A DNA stretch of 64,000 bases. Origin: Streptomyces kanamyceticus. GTDB lineage: Bacteria > Actinomycetota > Actinomycetes > Streptomycetales > Streptomycetaceae. This document shows positions 31,647-42,900 of the stretch, in pieces (positions within the stretch are counted from its first letter, which is position 1; each line of letters begins with the position of its first letter). Both the position numbers and the translations under genes were made by a program. The stretch spans positions 5,704,001 to 5,768,000 of the forward strand of contig NZ_CP023699.1 of assembly GCF_008704495.1 (NCBI RefSeq). Direction: 5' to 3'. The notes beneath the pieces are model-generated. The model searched no databases. It was not told where the DNA came from and saw only the letters and a list, made by a program, of their open reading frames with translations.

Positions 31647-32068
31647 AGCGCCCCCGCCGCCACCAACACCGCCTCGGTCTCCGGATGCGGCCCGGAAGCC
31701 CCCTGCCGCGCCCAGCGCAGCGGCGTGCTCCCCGTGCCGTGATCCTCCCGGAGGTTGGGGTCGGCGCCGTGGGCGAGGAGTTCGCGGACCGTGTCGGTGT
31801 GGCCCCACGCGGCGGCCCCGCACAGGGGTGTGCCGTCGGTCAGGCCCGTGCTCTCGGTGTCGGGCCGCGCGCCCGCCCGCAGCAGGACCCGCACCGTGTC
31901 GGTGGCGCCGTGCACCGAGGCGACGTAGAGCGCGGTCGTGCCGTCGGCGTCGGGCAGTTCGGGGTCGAGTCGCCCGGAGCGCAGCAGCTCCCTGACCGCG
32001 GCCGTCTCGCCGAGCATCGCGGCGAACACCAGTCGATTGGTCAGTTTTTTCCGCTTACGTCGGGTCAC
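31643..32068 (-). CDS. Ankyrin-repeat protein
   Basis: 141 residues from the GTG at 32068. About three to four ankyrin repeats: FAAMLGETAAVRELLRSG, TALYVASVHGATDTVRVLL, TPLCGAAAWGHTDTVRELL and TPLRWARQG. A basic N-terminal tail (TRRKRKKLTNR) precedes them. The frame is open to an ATG at 32134, but that part is non-repetitive; no ribosome binding site is seen, so the transcript may be leaderless. Probably a cytoplasmic protein-binding module. Confidence 0.8.
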   Translation of the reverse strand: MTRRKRKKLTNRLVFAAMLGETAAVRELLRSGRLDPELPDADGTTALYVASVHGATDTVRVLLRAGARPDTESTGLTDGTPLCGAAAWGHTDTVRELLAHGADPNLREDHGTGSTPLRWARQGASGPHPETEAVLVAAGAL

Positions 32069-32213
32069 GTGTGTCAGGGTAGTCAGCCCCTGGCCATGGA
32101 CCAACCGGGTTTCTGGGGATAGGAAGTGCTCCACGGCGGCTCCACGTCGGCACTACGTCGGCTCCACGGCGCTGCCGCCGCAAGTCTCGCCCACGCCTCC
32201 CCGGAGGGAACCC

Positions 32214-33074
32214 GTGCGCATCTCCGCGACGCTCTACATGACCGACGGGACGATCAGTCCGGTACGCCTGGCCGGTGAGTTGGAGGGGCGGGGCTTCGGC
32301 GGGCTCTACCTCCCCGAGCACACCCACATCCCCCTGTCCCGCGAGACCCCCTACCCGGGCGGTGAACTCCCGCCCGAGTGTGCCCGGATGCTCAGCCCCT
32401 TCGTCGCCCTCGCGCAGGCCGCCGCCGTCACCCAGCGGATCACGCTCGGCACCAACATCGCCCTGGTCGCCCAGCACGACCCGATCGACCTCGCCAAGCA
32501 GATCGCGACGCTCGACCACCTCTCGGGCGGCCGCGTCACCCTCGGCGTCGGCTACGGCTGGAACCGCGAGGAGGCCGCCGACCACGGCGTGGAGTGGACG
32601 CGCAGACGGGCCGTCGTACGGGACGGGATGGCGGTCATGCGAGCGCTGTGGTCCGATCAACCAACGGCGTACGAAGGGGAGTTCGCGTCCGTACGGGCCA
32701 GTGAGGTGCACCCCAAGCCGCTGCTCGCGCCCCGCAAGCGGCTCGGCAAGGGCCCGCTGTTCGGGCCGCGCACGCTCATCGGGGGCGCGGCCGGGCCCGG
32801 GCTCTTCGCGCACATCGCGGAGTACGCCGACGGCTGGATGCCGATCGGCGGCAGCGGCCTGCGCGAGGCACTGCCCGTGCTGCGGCAGGTGTGGGCGGAC
32901 GCCGGGCGGGAACCGGACGATCTGTACGTGGCGGTGACGGCCGTGCAGCCGGAGGCGGGCAAGCTCGCGCACTACGCGGAACTCGGCATCGACGAGGCGG
33001 TCGTGCAGCTGCCCCCGGCGGGCGCGGCCGAGGTGTGCGCCGCCCTCGACGCCCACCAGCGCCACCTTCGGTGA
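32214..33074 (+). CDS. F420-type LLM-class oxidoreductase
   Basis: 286 residues of the luciferase-like fold (TIGR03619-like): GGLYLPEHTHIPLSR, LGTNIALVAQHDPI, GRVTLGVGYGWNREEAADHG and GRAGPGLFAH-type cofactor loops (IGGAAGPGLFA). The GYGWNREE segment is typical of F420-dependent members. GTG at 32214 with ggaggga upstream. It is followed 122 bp later by fbiC, the gene making the F420 chromophore. Confidence 0.88.
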   Translation: MRISATLYMTDGTISPVRLAGELEGRGFGGLYLPEHTHIPLSRETPYPGGELPPECARMLSPFVALAQAAAVTQRITLGTNIALVAQHDPIDLAKQIATLDHLSGGRVTLGVGYGWNREEAADHGVEWTRRRAVVRDGMAVMRALWSDQPTAYEGEFASVRASEVHPKPLLAPRKRLGKGPLFGPRTLIGGAAGPGLFAHIAEYADGWMPIGGSGLREALPVLRQVWADAGREPDDLYVAVTAVQPEAGKLAHYAELGIDEAVVQLPPAGAAEVCAALDAHQRHLR

Positions 33075-33196
33075 CCTGCGGTGCCGCGCCGATGTCAGGA
33101 CGGAGCGTGACCCGAGATCGGGCAGCGGAAAGGGCGGAGATCAGTGAGCGGAAGTATCTGTAGGAGTCACGTGTTGTCGCTCGTATGCTCGGAGAC

Positions 33197-35794
33197 ATGA
33201 CCAACAGCGCGCAGCCCCCCGAGGCCGGACGACCCACCGCCAACGCCATGCGGCGCGCGCTCAGGCGGGCCAGGGACGGCGTCGCGCTCGACGTCACGGA
33301 GGCCGCCGTGCTGCTCCAGGCGCGCGGCGAGGACCTCGACGACCTCACGGCGTCGGCCGCGCGGGTGCGCGACGCGGGTCTTGAGGCCGCGGGCCGCCCG
33401 GGCGTCATCACGTACTCGAAGAGCGTGTTCATCCCGCTCACCAGGCTCTGCCGTGACAAGTGCCACTACTGCACCTTCGTGACCGTCCCCGGCAAGCTGC
33501 GCCGCGAGGGCCACGGGATGTTCATGTCCCCGGACGAGGTCCTGGACATCGCCCGCAAGGGCGCCGAACTGGGCTGCAAGGAAGCGCTGATCACCCTCGG
33601 CGACAAGCCGGAGGACCGCTGGCCCGAGGCGCGCGAGTGGCTGGAGGCCGAGGGGTACGACGACACCATCGCGTACGTCAGGGCCATCTCGATCCGCATC
33701 CTGGAGGAGACGGGCCTGCTCCCGCACCTCAACCCCGGCGTGCTCACCTGGACGGACTTCCAGCGGCTCAAGCCGGTCGCGCCCAGCATGGGCATGATGC
33801 TGGAGACCACGTCCGAGCGGCTGTGGTCCGAGCCCGGCCAGCCCCACTACGGCTCGCCCGACAAGGAGCCCGCCGTGCGCCTGCGGGTCCTGGAGGACGC
33901 GGGCCGCTCCTCCGTGCCGTTCACCAGCGGGCTGCTCATCGGGATCGGCGAGACGTACGAGGAGCGCGCCGACTCGCTGTTCGCGCTGCGCCGCGTCGCG
34001 CGGTCGTACCACGGCGTCCAGGAGCTGATCATCCAGAACTTCCGCGCCAAGCCGGACACGGCGATGCGCGGCATGCCCGACGCCGAGCTCGACGACCTGG
34101 TCGCGACGGTCGCCGTGGCCCGGCACATCATGGGCCCATCGGGCAACATCCAGGCGCCGCCCAACCTCGTCGACGGCGAGTACAAGCGGCTCATCGGCGC
34201 GGGCATCGACGACTGGGGCGGCGTCTCGCCCGTCACCATCGACCACGTCAACCCCGAGAAGCCCTGGCCGGGCATCGACGAACTCGCCGAGCGGTCGGCG
34301 GCGGAGGGCTTCACGCTCCGAGAACGCCTCTGCGTCTACCCGGAGTTCGTACGCCGCGGTGAGCCCTGGCTCGACCCGCGTCTGCTGCCGCACGTGCGCG
34401 CCCTCGCCGACCCGGAGACCGGCCTCGCCAGGCCCGACGCCGTGGTCGAGGGCCACCCGTGGCAGGAGCCCGACGAGGGCTATGTCGCGGCAGGGGGCCG
34501 CACCGACCTGCACCGCACCATCGACACCACCGGGCGCACCGGCGACCGGCGCGACGACTTCGACGAGGTGTACGGCGACTGGGACGCGCTGCGCGAGCAG
34601 GCGGCGCCCGGCATGGTGCCTTCCCGCATCGACGGCGACGTGCGCACCGCGCTGAAGCAGGCAGCCGACGACCCGACGAAGCTCACCGACGACGAGGCGC
34701 TCGCGCTGCTGCACGCCGACGGGCCCGCGCTCGACGCGCTGTGCTCCGTCGCGGACGACATCCGCAAGACGGTCAACGGCGACGACGTCACGTACATCGT
34801 CACGCGCAACATCAACTTCACCAACGTCTGTTACACCGGCTGCCGCTTCTGCGCCTTCGCCCAGCGCAGGACCGACGCCGACGCCTACACCCTCTCCCTG
34901 GACCAGGTCGCCGACCGGGCGGCGCAGGCGTGGGACGTCGGCGCGGTCGAGGTCTGCATGCAGGGCGGCATCCACCCCGACCTGCCGGGCACCGCCTACT
35001 TCGACATCGCCCGGGCGGTGAAGGAGCGCGTGCCGGGCATGCACGTGCACGCCTTCTCGCCGATGGAGGTCGTCAACGGCGCGACCAGGACCGGACTCTC
35101 CATCCGCGAGTGGCTCAGCGCCGCCAAGGAGGCGGGGCTCGGCTCCATCCCCGGCACGGCCGCCGAGATCCTCGACGACGAGGTGCGCTGGGTCCTCACC
35201 AAGGGCAAGCTGCCGACCGCCACCTGGATCGAGGTGGTCAAGACCGCGCACGAGCTCGGCATCCGGTCGAGCTCGACGATGATGTACGGGCACGTGGACC
35301 AGCCGCGACACTGGCTCGGCCACTTCCGTACGCTCGCCGCCATCCAGCAGGAGACCGGCGGCTTCACGGAGTTCGTGACGCTGCCCTTCATCCACACCAA
35401 CGCGCCGGTCTATCTGGCCGGGATCGCCCGGCCAGGTCCGACCACCCGCGACAACCGCGCGGTGACCGCCATGGCGCGCGTGCTCCTTCACCCGCACATC
35501 CCCAACATCCAGACCAGTTGGGTCAAGCTCGGCCAGGAGGGCGCCGCCGAGATGCTCAGGTCGGGCGCGAACGACCTGGGCGGCACGCTGATGGAGGAGA
35601 CCATCTCCCGCATGGCGGGCTCCAGTTACGGCTCGTACCGCTCCATCGAGGACCTGATCGCCATCGCGGACGCGGCGGGCAGGCCCGCGAAGCCGCGTAC
35701 GACGCTGTACGGGGAGGTGCCCGAGGAGCGGCAGCGGGCGGCGCTGGCATCGGACGGGCATCTGCCGGACCTGCTGCCGGTACTGGACAGCTGA
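33197..35794 (+). CDS. fbiC: 7,8-didemethyl-8-hydroxy-5-deazariboflavin (FO) synthase, FbiC
   Basis: 865 residues, a fusion of CofG (N-terminal half) and CofH (C-terminal half), both radical SAM enzymes that build FO, the chromophore of coenzyme F420, from tyrosine and a flavin-pathway intermediate. Each half has its own CxxxCxxC: CRDKCHYC at 85-92 and CYTGCRFC at 545-552. Length and order match the actinobacterial FbiC family. ATG at 33197 with a ggaga site. The preceding LLM gene and the LLM gene at 19643 are possible F420 users. Confidence 0.97.
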   Translation: MTNSAQPPEAGRPTANAMRRALRRARDGVALDVTEAAVLLQARGEDLDDLTASAARVRDAGLEAAGRPGVITYSKSVFIPLTRLCRDKCHYCTFVTVPGKLRREGHGMFMSPDEVLDIARKGAELGCKEALITLGDKPEDRWPEAREWLEAEGYDDTIAYVRAISIRILEETGLLPHLNPGVLTWTDFQRLKPVAPSMGMMLETTSERLWSEPGQPHYGSPDKEPAVRLRVLEDAGRSSVPFTSGLLIGIGETYEERADSLFALRRVARSYHGVQELIIQNFRAKPDTAMRGMPDAELDDLVATVAVARHIMGPSGNIQAPPNLVDGEYKRLIGAGIDDWGGVSPVTIDHVNPEKPWPGIDELAERSAAEGFTLRERLCVYPEFVRRGEPWLDPRLLPHVRALADPETGLARPDAVVEGHPWQEPDEGYVAAGGRTDLHRTIDTTGRTGDRRDDFDEVYGDWDALREQAAPGMVPSRIDGDVRTALKQAADDPTKLTDDEALALLHADGPALDALCSVADDIRKTVNGDDVTYIVTRNINFTNVCYTGCRFCAFAQRRTDADAYTLSLDQVADRAAQAWDVGAVEVCMQGGIHPDLPGTAYFDIARAVKERVPGMHVHAFSPMEVVNGATRTGLSIREWLSAAKEAGLGSIPGTAAEILDDEVRWVLTKGKLPTATWIEVVKTAHELGIRSSSTMMYGHVDQPRHWLGHFRTLAAIQQETGGFTEFVTLPFIHTNAPVYLAGIARPGPTTRDNRAVTAMARVLLHPHIPNIQTSWVKLGQEGAAEMLRSGANDLGGTLMEETISRMAGSSYGSYRSIEDLIAIADAAGRPAKPRTTLYGEVPEERQRAALASDGHLPDLLPVLDS

Positions 35795-35797
35795 GCG

Positions 35798-35825
35798 GGG
35801 GCGCCCTCATCAGTGGGGGCGCCCC
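35798..35825. terminator. Bidirectional terminator between fbiC and FG-GAP gene
   Basis: ggggcgccc (35798-35806) pairs with gggcgcccc (35817-35825) across a 10-nt loop, between two convergent stops 41 bp apart. Confidence 0.65.
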
Positions 35826-35835
35826 GTCAGGGGGT

Positions 35836-37248
35836 TCAGTGGCCCAGCGGCTCACCGAACAGGGCCTGCTTCTCCGGGACGCCGACCGCGGCGGGTCCGA
35901 ACGACGTGATGCCCGTGACGGTCAGACCGCCCGCTGAGCCCCGCAGGTGCCAGGCGGCGCCGGAATCCACGTACGCCCCGTCCTCGTAGGGAGCCGTCGC
36001 CGTCAGGTCGGCCTTGTCGTCCTTGTTCGTGTCGGAGAGCAGGACCTCGGTGCCGAAGTTGTCGGACTCCTCGGAGGCGCCGGGCACGCCCGCCGTGGAC
36101 TGGTGGAAGGCCTGCGAGCCCGTGCCGGTGAGGCCCGCGCGCGAACCCTTGAGCAGGACGGTGCTGCCCGCGTTGACGACCGACTCGATGTCCTCGCCGG
36201 GGACGCCGACGGCGACGTCCGCGTAGCCGTCGCCGTTCACGTCGCCCGCGCTGATCGCGGCGCCGAACTCGTCGCCCTTCTCACCGACGCCGGGCACGCC
36301 CGCCGTGTCCTGGGTGATCTTCGCGGTGCGGGTCGTCGAAGGCCCGGCCGCGGTGCCGTACTTGATGAGGATCGTGCCCTTCTGGTAGGGCATGTCCTCG
36401 AAGTTGCCGCCGATGTCGCGGACGATCAGGTCGCCGTAGCCGTCCTTGTCGACGTCCGCGATCGCCCCGCCCATGGAGGGCGCGAGCCGCTGCGAGGTGG
36501 TGCTGACGCCGTTCTTGCCGCCCTTCCAGAACTGGCTGGCGTTCGCCATCTCCTCGAAGCCGTGGTTGCTGACGATGTCGTCCGCGCCGTCGCCGGTGAG
36601 GTCGCCGGTGACGAAGCCGCCGGGGCCGAAGGTCTGGCTGGTGACGACGGCCTGGGTGCTCGCGGGCTTGCCGTCGCGCGTGAACGGGCCGTACGAGATG
36701 GTCATGCCCTGGTCGTCGTTGTCGGGGTCGTCGCTGCGCGGGTAGTCGGCCGTGACCAGGTCGCGCTTGCCGTCGCCGTTGAAGTCACCTGCTGTGACGC
36801 GCGCGCCGACCCAGGGCAGTTCGGCGCTGCCCTCGCCGGTCAGGCCCGCCGCGGAGCCCCACAGGACGACGGCCTTGCCGTCGTTGCCGTTGACGACGAG
36901 GTCGGTGTAGCCGTCGCCGTCGAGGTCGGCGCCGGCCGTCCCCATGCCGAACCGGCCCCACTCCTTGGGCTCCCCCGGCACGCCGGGGGTGGCGCGGCTG
37001 ATGGTCTTGGCGTGCGCGACGTCGGGACCCTTGACCGAGCCGTACACGATCGAGACGTGGCCGGGGGTAGTGCTTTCCGGGTCGCCGATCGCGGAGATCA
37101 CGAGGTCGGCGTACCCGTCGTGGTTGAAGTCGGTGACCGGGGCGCGCGGCGGTACGGGCGCGGCCGACGCGGAGCCCGCGGTGGCGACGAGCGCGAGCGG
37201 CGTGGCGAGCGCGGCGGCCGCGACGGCGGCGATGAGAGAGCGACGCAC
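35836..37248 (-). CDS. Secreted FG-GAP repeat protein (integrin-like beta propeller)
   Basis: 470 residues. Signal peptide (RRSLIAAVAAAALATPLALVATAG, then SASA-AP). About six to seven FG-GAP repeats with calcium-binding loops of the DxNxDGxxD type: DFNHDGYADL, DLDGDGYTDL, DFNGDGKRDL, DVDKDGYGDL, DVNGDGYADV, DTNKDDKADL. A seven-bladed propeller at the cell surface or outside is expected. The ATG at 37248 is the natural start, with the signal peptide immediately after. Confidence 0.9.
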   Translation of the reverse strand: MRRSLIAAVAAAALATPLALVATAGSASAAPVPPRAPVTDFNHDGYADLVISAIGDPESTTPGHVSIVYGSVKGPDVAHAKTISRATPGVPGEPKEWGRFGMGTAGADLDGDGYTDLVVNGNDGKAVVLWGSAAGLTGEGSAELPWVGARVTAGDFNGDGKRDLVTADYPRSDDPDNDDQGMTISYGPFTRDGKPASTQAVVTSQTFGPGGFVTGDLTGDGADDIVSNHGFEEMANASQFWKGGKNGVSTTSQRLAPSMGGAIADVDKDGYGDLIVRDIGGNFEDMPYQKGTILIKYGTAAGPSTTRTAKITQDTAGVPGVGEKGDEFGAAISAGDVNGDGYADVAVGVPGEDIESVVNAGSTVLLKGSRAGLTGTGSQAFHQSTAGVPGASEESDNFGTEVLLSDTNKDDKADLTATAPYEDGAYVDSGAAWHLRGSAGGLTVTGITSFGPAAVGVPEKQALFGEPLGH

Positions 37249-37441
37249 TGGTCCTCCTGTGGGGAGCGTCTGTGGCGTAGGGGGAGACAGGCGGTCCGCG
37301 AGGATGGTTGTACACCGGGCAGCCTCTTGTGCGTGGGGTGGGTGTTCCGTGCCTTTCCGTCACCGTTCACCTGGCCGACGGCCGCGCGCGGCGGCCCGCA
37401 TGCGCGAGACTGGGCCCAGGCGGGCGGCGGGGGAGAGGGCG

Positions 37442-39832
37442 ATGGCGCGGGCGAGAGTGTCGATGCAGGGGCTCATCCGGCAGCGGCGGCGGGCGGGTTT
37501 CGTGGGGCGGCGCGACGAACTGCGCGCGTTCGGCGAGAACTTCGAGTTTCCACCCGAGGACGACCGGCACCGCTTCCTCTTCCATGTGCACGGCCCGGCG
37601 GGCGTCGGCAAGACCTCGCTCGTGCGGGAGATGTCCCAACTCGCCACCGGGCGTGGTGCTTTCGTCGTGTACGTCGACGAGGCGACGGTCGACGTTCCTT
37701 CCGTGCTGGCCGAGACCGCCGCTCAATTCGCCCAGCAGGGGCGGACGGTGAAGGCGTTGGAGCGCTCACTCGCCGCCTACCGGCAGCGCGCCCACGAGGC
37801 CGTCGCGGCGGCGGCCCGCGAGCCGGGGCCCGACGTGCCGTCGGCGGGCAGCGCCGCGATGGCCCGCGCCGGGGTCGTCGGACTCGGCATGGTCCCGGTG
37901 GTGGGAGCCTTCGCCGGGGTCGTCGACGCGGACCGGGTCGCGCACGGCGCCGACCGGCTGCGGGCCCGCTTCCGCAGTCAGGAGGACGCCCGTCTGGTCC
38001 TGGAGCCCGAGCGCGTCCTGACGCCCGTGCTCCTGGCCGAACTGACGGAGGCCGCCGACGCGGCGCCGTGGCTCGTGCTGTTCTTCGACACGTACGAACG
38101 CACCGCGCCGTTCCTGGACCGCTGGCTGCACGAGGTGATGACGACCGACCGGCACGGTGAACTGCCCGCCAACGTCGTGGTGGTGACCGCAGGGCAGCGC
38201 CCCCTGGACCCGGCCCGCTGGGACGGCGCGGCGGACTTCGCCGTCGAGCTGCCGCTGCGGCCCTTCACCGAGACCGAGGCGCGCGACCTGCTCACCGCCA
38301 AGGGGGTCACCGAGGAACCGGTGGTCACCGAGGTGCTGCGCCTCTCGGGGCGGCTGCCCGTGCTCGTCTCCACGCTCGCCGAGACCGGGCCCGCGGCCCC
38401 CGACGACGTCGGCGACCCGAGCGCCACGGCCGTGGAGCGCTTCCTGAAGTGGGAGCAGGACCCGGTGCGCAGGGCCGCCGCGTTGGACTGCGCGCTGCCC
38501 CGGCGGCTCGACGAGGAGATCGTGCGGGCCGCCGCGGACGGGGGCGGCGAGGTCCCCGCCGAGCTGTTCGGATGGCTGCGCGCCCTGCCGTTCGTGCGCG
38601 CCGACCGCACCGGCGCCGCCCGCTACCACGACGTCGTACGCGCCCCGATGCTCCGCCTGCGCCGCACCACCGCGCCCGCGCTGTGGAGTTCGGGCCACAC
38701 CCGGGTCGCCGGGCTGTACGCGCGGCGCCGCGCCGCCGTCGAGGAGGAGCTGCGGAGTGCGGCGGGCCGCCCCTGGATGCACCCGGGGTGGCGTGCGCTG
38801 CGCGTCGAGGAGCTGTACCACCAGCTGTGCGCGGGACCGAGGGCCGCGCTCCCCGGCGTACTGCGCGAGGGGATCGAGGCCTGCCGCGCGGGCACCGCGA
38901 CCGCCCGCGAATGGGCGCGGGCGGTCGCGGACGCCGCCGACGACACGGACGCGGAGCACCTGCGGGCCTGGGCCGACGACTGCCGCGCCGCGCTCGCCGA
39001 CGAACGCACCGGCGCCCTCGACGTCCTGGAGCTCTTCCTGGCCCGTCCCGGCCTCGACGACGCGGGCCGGGTGGCCGCCTACAACGTGCACGGACTGCGG
39101 CTCTTCCACCTGGGACGGCTGCGCGAGGCGCTCGGCGACCACGAGCGGGCCATCGCGCTCGACCCCGCCGACCCGTGGGGCCACCACGGCCTCGCCATCA
39201 CCTACCGGGCCCTCGGCGAGTACGAGACGGCGCTCCACCACCTGGACGCCGCCGACGCGGTGGTGCCCGGCGCGGAGTGGGTGGCCCGCGACAGGGGCGA
39301 GACCTACCGCCGCATGGGCCGCCCGGCCGACGCCCTGCCCTGGCTGGACCGCGCGCACGCCATCGACCCGAGCGAACCGCTGACGCTGGGCAGCCGCGGG
39401 CAGGTCAAGTTCGTCCTCGGCCGCCCCCACGAGGCCCTGGCCGACCTGGACCGCGCGCTCGCCCTGTGGCCCGACTACCCCTGGGCGCTGGCCCGCAGGG
39501 CCCACATCAGGCATGCCGTCGGCGATGTCGCGGGGGCCTTCGCCGACCTGGACCGCGCCGCGGAACTGGACCCGGACGGCGCGCGCATCCATGGCGAACG
39601 CGGCGACGTGCTGCGCTTCTCGGACCGCCACGAAGAAGCCGTCGCCGCCTACGACACGGCGCTCGCGATAGACCCCGGCTACGCGTGGGCGTGGGGCAGC
39701 AGGGCCCTGTCCCTCGAAGCCCTCGGGCGTACGCGGGAGGCGGTGGCGTCACTGGACGAGGCGCTGCGCATCGACCCGGAGTACGGGTGGGCGCGCGAGC
39801 AGCGGGAGCGGATCACGGGACCAACCGGCTAG
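37442..39832 (+). CDS. P-loop NTPase with C-terminal TPR repeats, paralogue 1
   Basis: 796 residues. FVGRRDELRAF (19-30) and HGPAGVGKTSLV (Walker A, 50-61) begin an AAA/STAND-type ATPase; WLVLFFDTYERT is Walker B and ERFLKWEQDPVRRAA the start of a helical lid. The C-terminal third is TPRs (for example LGRLREALGDHERAIALDP and PHEALADLDRALALWP). No recognizable N-terminal effector domain. The ATG has gggggagagg upstream. The tandem homologue at 39916 has the same layout but more TPRs. A signalling or regulatory STAND-like role is inferred. Confidence 0.85.
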   Translation: MARARVSMQGLIRQRRRAGFVGRRDELRAFGENFEFPPEDDRHRFLFHVHGPAGVGKTSLVREMSQLATGRGAFVVYVDEATVDVPSVLAETAAQFAQQGRTVKALERSLAAYRQRAHEAVAAAAREPGPDVPSAGSAAMARAGVVGLGMVPVVGAFAGVVDADRVAHGADRLRARFRSQEDARLVLEPERVLTPVLLAELTEAADAAPWLVLFFDTYERTAPFLDRWLHEVMTTDRHGELPANVVVVTAGQRPLDPARWDGAADFAVELPLRPFTETEARDLLTAKGVTEEPVVTEVLRLSGRLPVLVSTLAETGPAAPDDVGDPSATAVERFLKWEQDPVRRAAALDCALPRRLDEEIVRAAADGGGEVPAELFGWLRALPFVRADRTGAARYHDVVRAPMLRLRRTTAPALWSSGHTRVAGLYARRRAAVEEELRSAAGRPWMHPGWRALRVEELYHQLCAGPRAALPGVLREGIEACRAGTATAREWARAVADAADDTDAEHLRAWADDCRAALADERTGALDVLELFLARPGLDDAGRVAAYNVHGLRLFHLGRLREALGDHERAIALDPADPWGHHGLAITYRALGEYETALHHLDAADAVVPGAEWVARDRGETYRRMGRPADALPWLDRAHAIDPSEPLTLGSRGQVKFVLGRPHEALADLDRALALWPDYPWALARRAHIRHAVGDVAGAFADLDRAAELDPDGARIHGERGDVLRFSDRHEEAVAAYDTALAIDPGYAWAWGSRALSLEALGRTREAVASLDEALRIDPEYGWAREQRERITGPTG

Positions 39833-39915
39833 CTCCGGTGGAGAGTTCGGCCGTCCAGGGGGAGACTGGCGGCAGTGCTGGGCAGAGCTGGTCAGCGGGA
39901 AACGGGGGAGAGTCG

Positions 39916-42900
39916 ATGGCGCAGGCCGATGCGGCGGAGCCGTCCATGCAGGAGCTGATCCGCCGTAGGGGCAGGGCCGGTTTCATCGGCCGCCGCGGCG
40001 AACTGGCCGCGTTCCGCGAGAACTTCGACGTACCGCCCGCCGACCTGCGCCACCGCTTCCTCTTCCACGTCCACGGCAACGCGGGCGTCGGCAAGACGTC
40101 TCTCGTGCACGAGATGGAGCAGCTCGCCCGCGAGCGCGGCGCCCTGACCGCGTACGTCGACGAGTCGGTGGGCAGCGTCCCCGAGGCGATGGCCGCCATC
40201 AGTGCCGAATTCGCCCGCCAGGGGCGGCGGTTGAAGGAGCTCGACCAGATCCTCACCACACACCGCGAGCGCCGCCACGAGGCGGAGTCGGCCCCGGCGG
40301 GGCCGCCCGCGGGGGCGCAGGGCGCCGAGCCCGCCCCGTCCGGGGGCAGCATGACGGTGGCCCGCGCGAGCCTGGTGGGGCTCGGCCTGGTGCCGGGCGT
40401 CGGCGCGTTCGCGGGCGCCGTCGACCCGGCCCAACTGGCCCAGGGCGCCGACAGGTTGAGGGCGAGTCTCAGTGCCCGCTTCCGCAATCAGGAGGACGTC
40501 CAGCTGGTCCTGTCCCCCGAGCGCGTCCTCACCCCGGTGCTCCTGAGGGAGCTGGCGCAGGCCGCGAAGGCGGTGCCGTGGGTCGTGCTGCTCTTCGACA
40601 CGTACGAACGGACGTCGCTGTTCCTCGACGGCTGGCTGCACGAGGTGATGACGACCGAGCGGCACGGCGCCCTTCCCGCCAAGGTCGTCGTGGTCACGGC
40701 GGGCCAGCAGCCCTTCGACACCACCCGCTGGGGCGGCTACGCGGACTACGTCACGGACGTGCCGCTGGGCCCCTTCACCGAGGAGGAGTCGCGCGGCCTC
40801 CTCGCGGGCAAGGGCGTGGTCGCCGAGCCGGTGATCGAGGAGGTGCTCCGCCTCTCCGGCGGGCTGCCCGTCCTCGTGTCGACCCTCGCGGAGAACCGGC
40901 CCACCGAGCCGGACGACGTGGGCGACCCGAGCGTCACGGCGGTGGAGCGGTTCCTGAAGTGGGAGCAGGACCCGGTGCGCCGGGCGTCCGCGCTGGCGTG
41001 CGCGCTGCCCAGGCGGCTCGACGCGGACGTGGTCGGGGCCGCGGTGGCGGGGGTGTGCCAGGAGGCCGAGGTGCCCGGCGTCTTCGCCTGGCTGCGGAGC
41101 CTGCCGTTCGTCAGCGACCGGGGCGACCGGCTGCAGTACCACGACGTGGTGCGCGCGCCGATGCTGCGCCTGCAGCGGCACCGCTCGCCGCGCGGCTGGG
41201 CGGAGCTGCACGGGCTGCTCGCCCGGACGTTCGGGCAGTGGCGGTCGGGCGCCGCCGCGGGCCGCGAGGACAAGGAGCTGTGGATGGACGAGGCGTGGCG
41301 CGAGCTGCGCATCGCCGAGTCCTACCACCTGCTGTGCGGGTCGCCGAGGACCGCGCTGCCCGCCGTCCTCGGGGACTTCGTCGAGGCCTGCGACGTGGGC
41401 AGGGGCGTGGCCCAGCGGTGGGCGAGGCTCCTGGTGGACGCCGGGGAGGACGCGGAGGCCGAGGCGGTCGGCGCGTGGGGCCGCGATCTGCTTGCGGCCC
41501 TCGGGCAGGGCGCGGGACCCGCGGCGCTGCAGCTGCTGCTCGACCGGGCGGGCCTGGACACGGCGGTCCAGGCGGTGGCGCGTCAGGTGCGGGCGCGCGA
41601 CCTGCGGGAGAGCGGCCTGCACGCGGAGGCCCTCGCCGAGTACGACCGGGCCTTCGCGCTCGACCCCGAGCTGGAGCGCACCCACTACGGCAGGGGCGTC
41701 ACCTACTGGTACATGGACGACGAGGCCGCCTCCCTCGCCAGCCTGGACCGCGCCGTGGAGCTGAGCCCCGACCTGGCGAGGACGTACTCGATGCGGGGCG
41801 AGGTCTACCGCAACAGCGGGCGCCTGGAGGAGGCGCTGCGGGACCTGGACCGGGCCGTCGAGCTCGACGCGACGGACGAGGAGGCGCTGGCTAGCCGGGG
41901 CTGCCTCCACCACACGCAGGGGCGGCACGACGCGGCCCTCGCCGACCTGGACCGCGCCATCGCGCTCGCCCCCGACTACGTGTGGGCGCTGGTCCGCAGG
42001 GGCATGACGCGGGTCGACCTCGACCAGTACGACCGGGCTCTTGTGGACCTGAACCGCGCGGTGGAGCTGGCGCCCTCGCTGGGCTGGGTGGTCTGCGACC
42101 GGGGCAACGCCCTGCGCACCGCAGACCGCGACGAGGAGGCCCTCGCCGACTACGACAAGGCGATCGAACTCGGCGCCGACAACTGGACGGCGTACGCGGG
42201 CCGCGGTGTGTCACGGGGCAACCTGGGGCGGCGCGAGGAGGCGATAGCCGATCTGGACCGGGCCCTCGAACTCGCCCCGGACTACGCGTGGGCGCGGGCC
42301 CACCGGGCCAAGGTGCTCCAGGAGATGGGCGAGTACGAGAAGGCGCTGGCGGACGCGGACCGGGCCAAGGAGCTCTCGCCCGACACCGACTGGATCCTCT
42401 ACTACCGGGCGACCGCGCTCTACTTCCTGGACCGGTACGAGGAGGCCCGCGCCGATCTGGACCGGGCCATCGAACTGGACCCCGAGTACCACGCGGCGCT
42501 CTGCCGCAGGAGCCTCCTGCTGCGTCAACTCGACCTGTACCACGAGGCGTTCGCCGACCTGGACCGGGTCATCGGGCTCGAACCCCGGTCGGGCTGGGCC
42601 CTGCGGCTGCGGGCCGGGCTCGCCTCGGCCACCGGAAGGACCGAGCGGGCCCTCGCCGACCTCGCCGCCTACGCCGAGTGCGGCGCGGAGCCGGACTGGG
42701 CACGCCGCGCGCGGGCCGACGTCCACCTCTGGCTGGGCCGTCCCGACCTGGCACTGGACGACCTGCGGCCCGACGCGGAGGCCGGGGGCGCCGACGGCGC
42801 GGAGGAGCTGGCCAAGACGTACCTCAGGAGGGGGGAGTGGGCGCGGGCCCGCGCGGCGGCGGAGCGGCTCGGCGAACAGGACGCGGAGACCACCGCCATC

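Noticed and set aside
33167..35761. 864-codon minus-strand frame opposite fbiC
   Set aside because: Low-complexity composition; the plus strand encodes complete FbiC with both iron-sulfur motifs.
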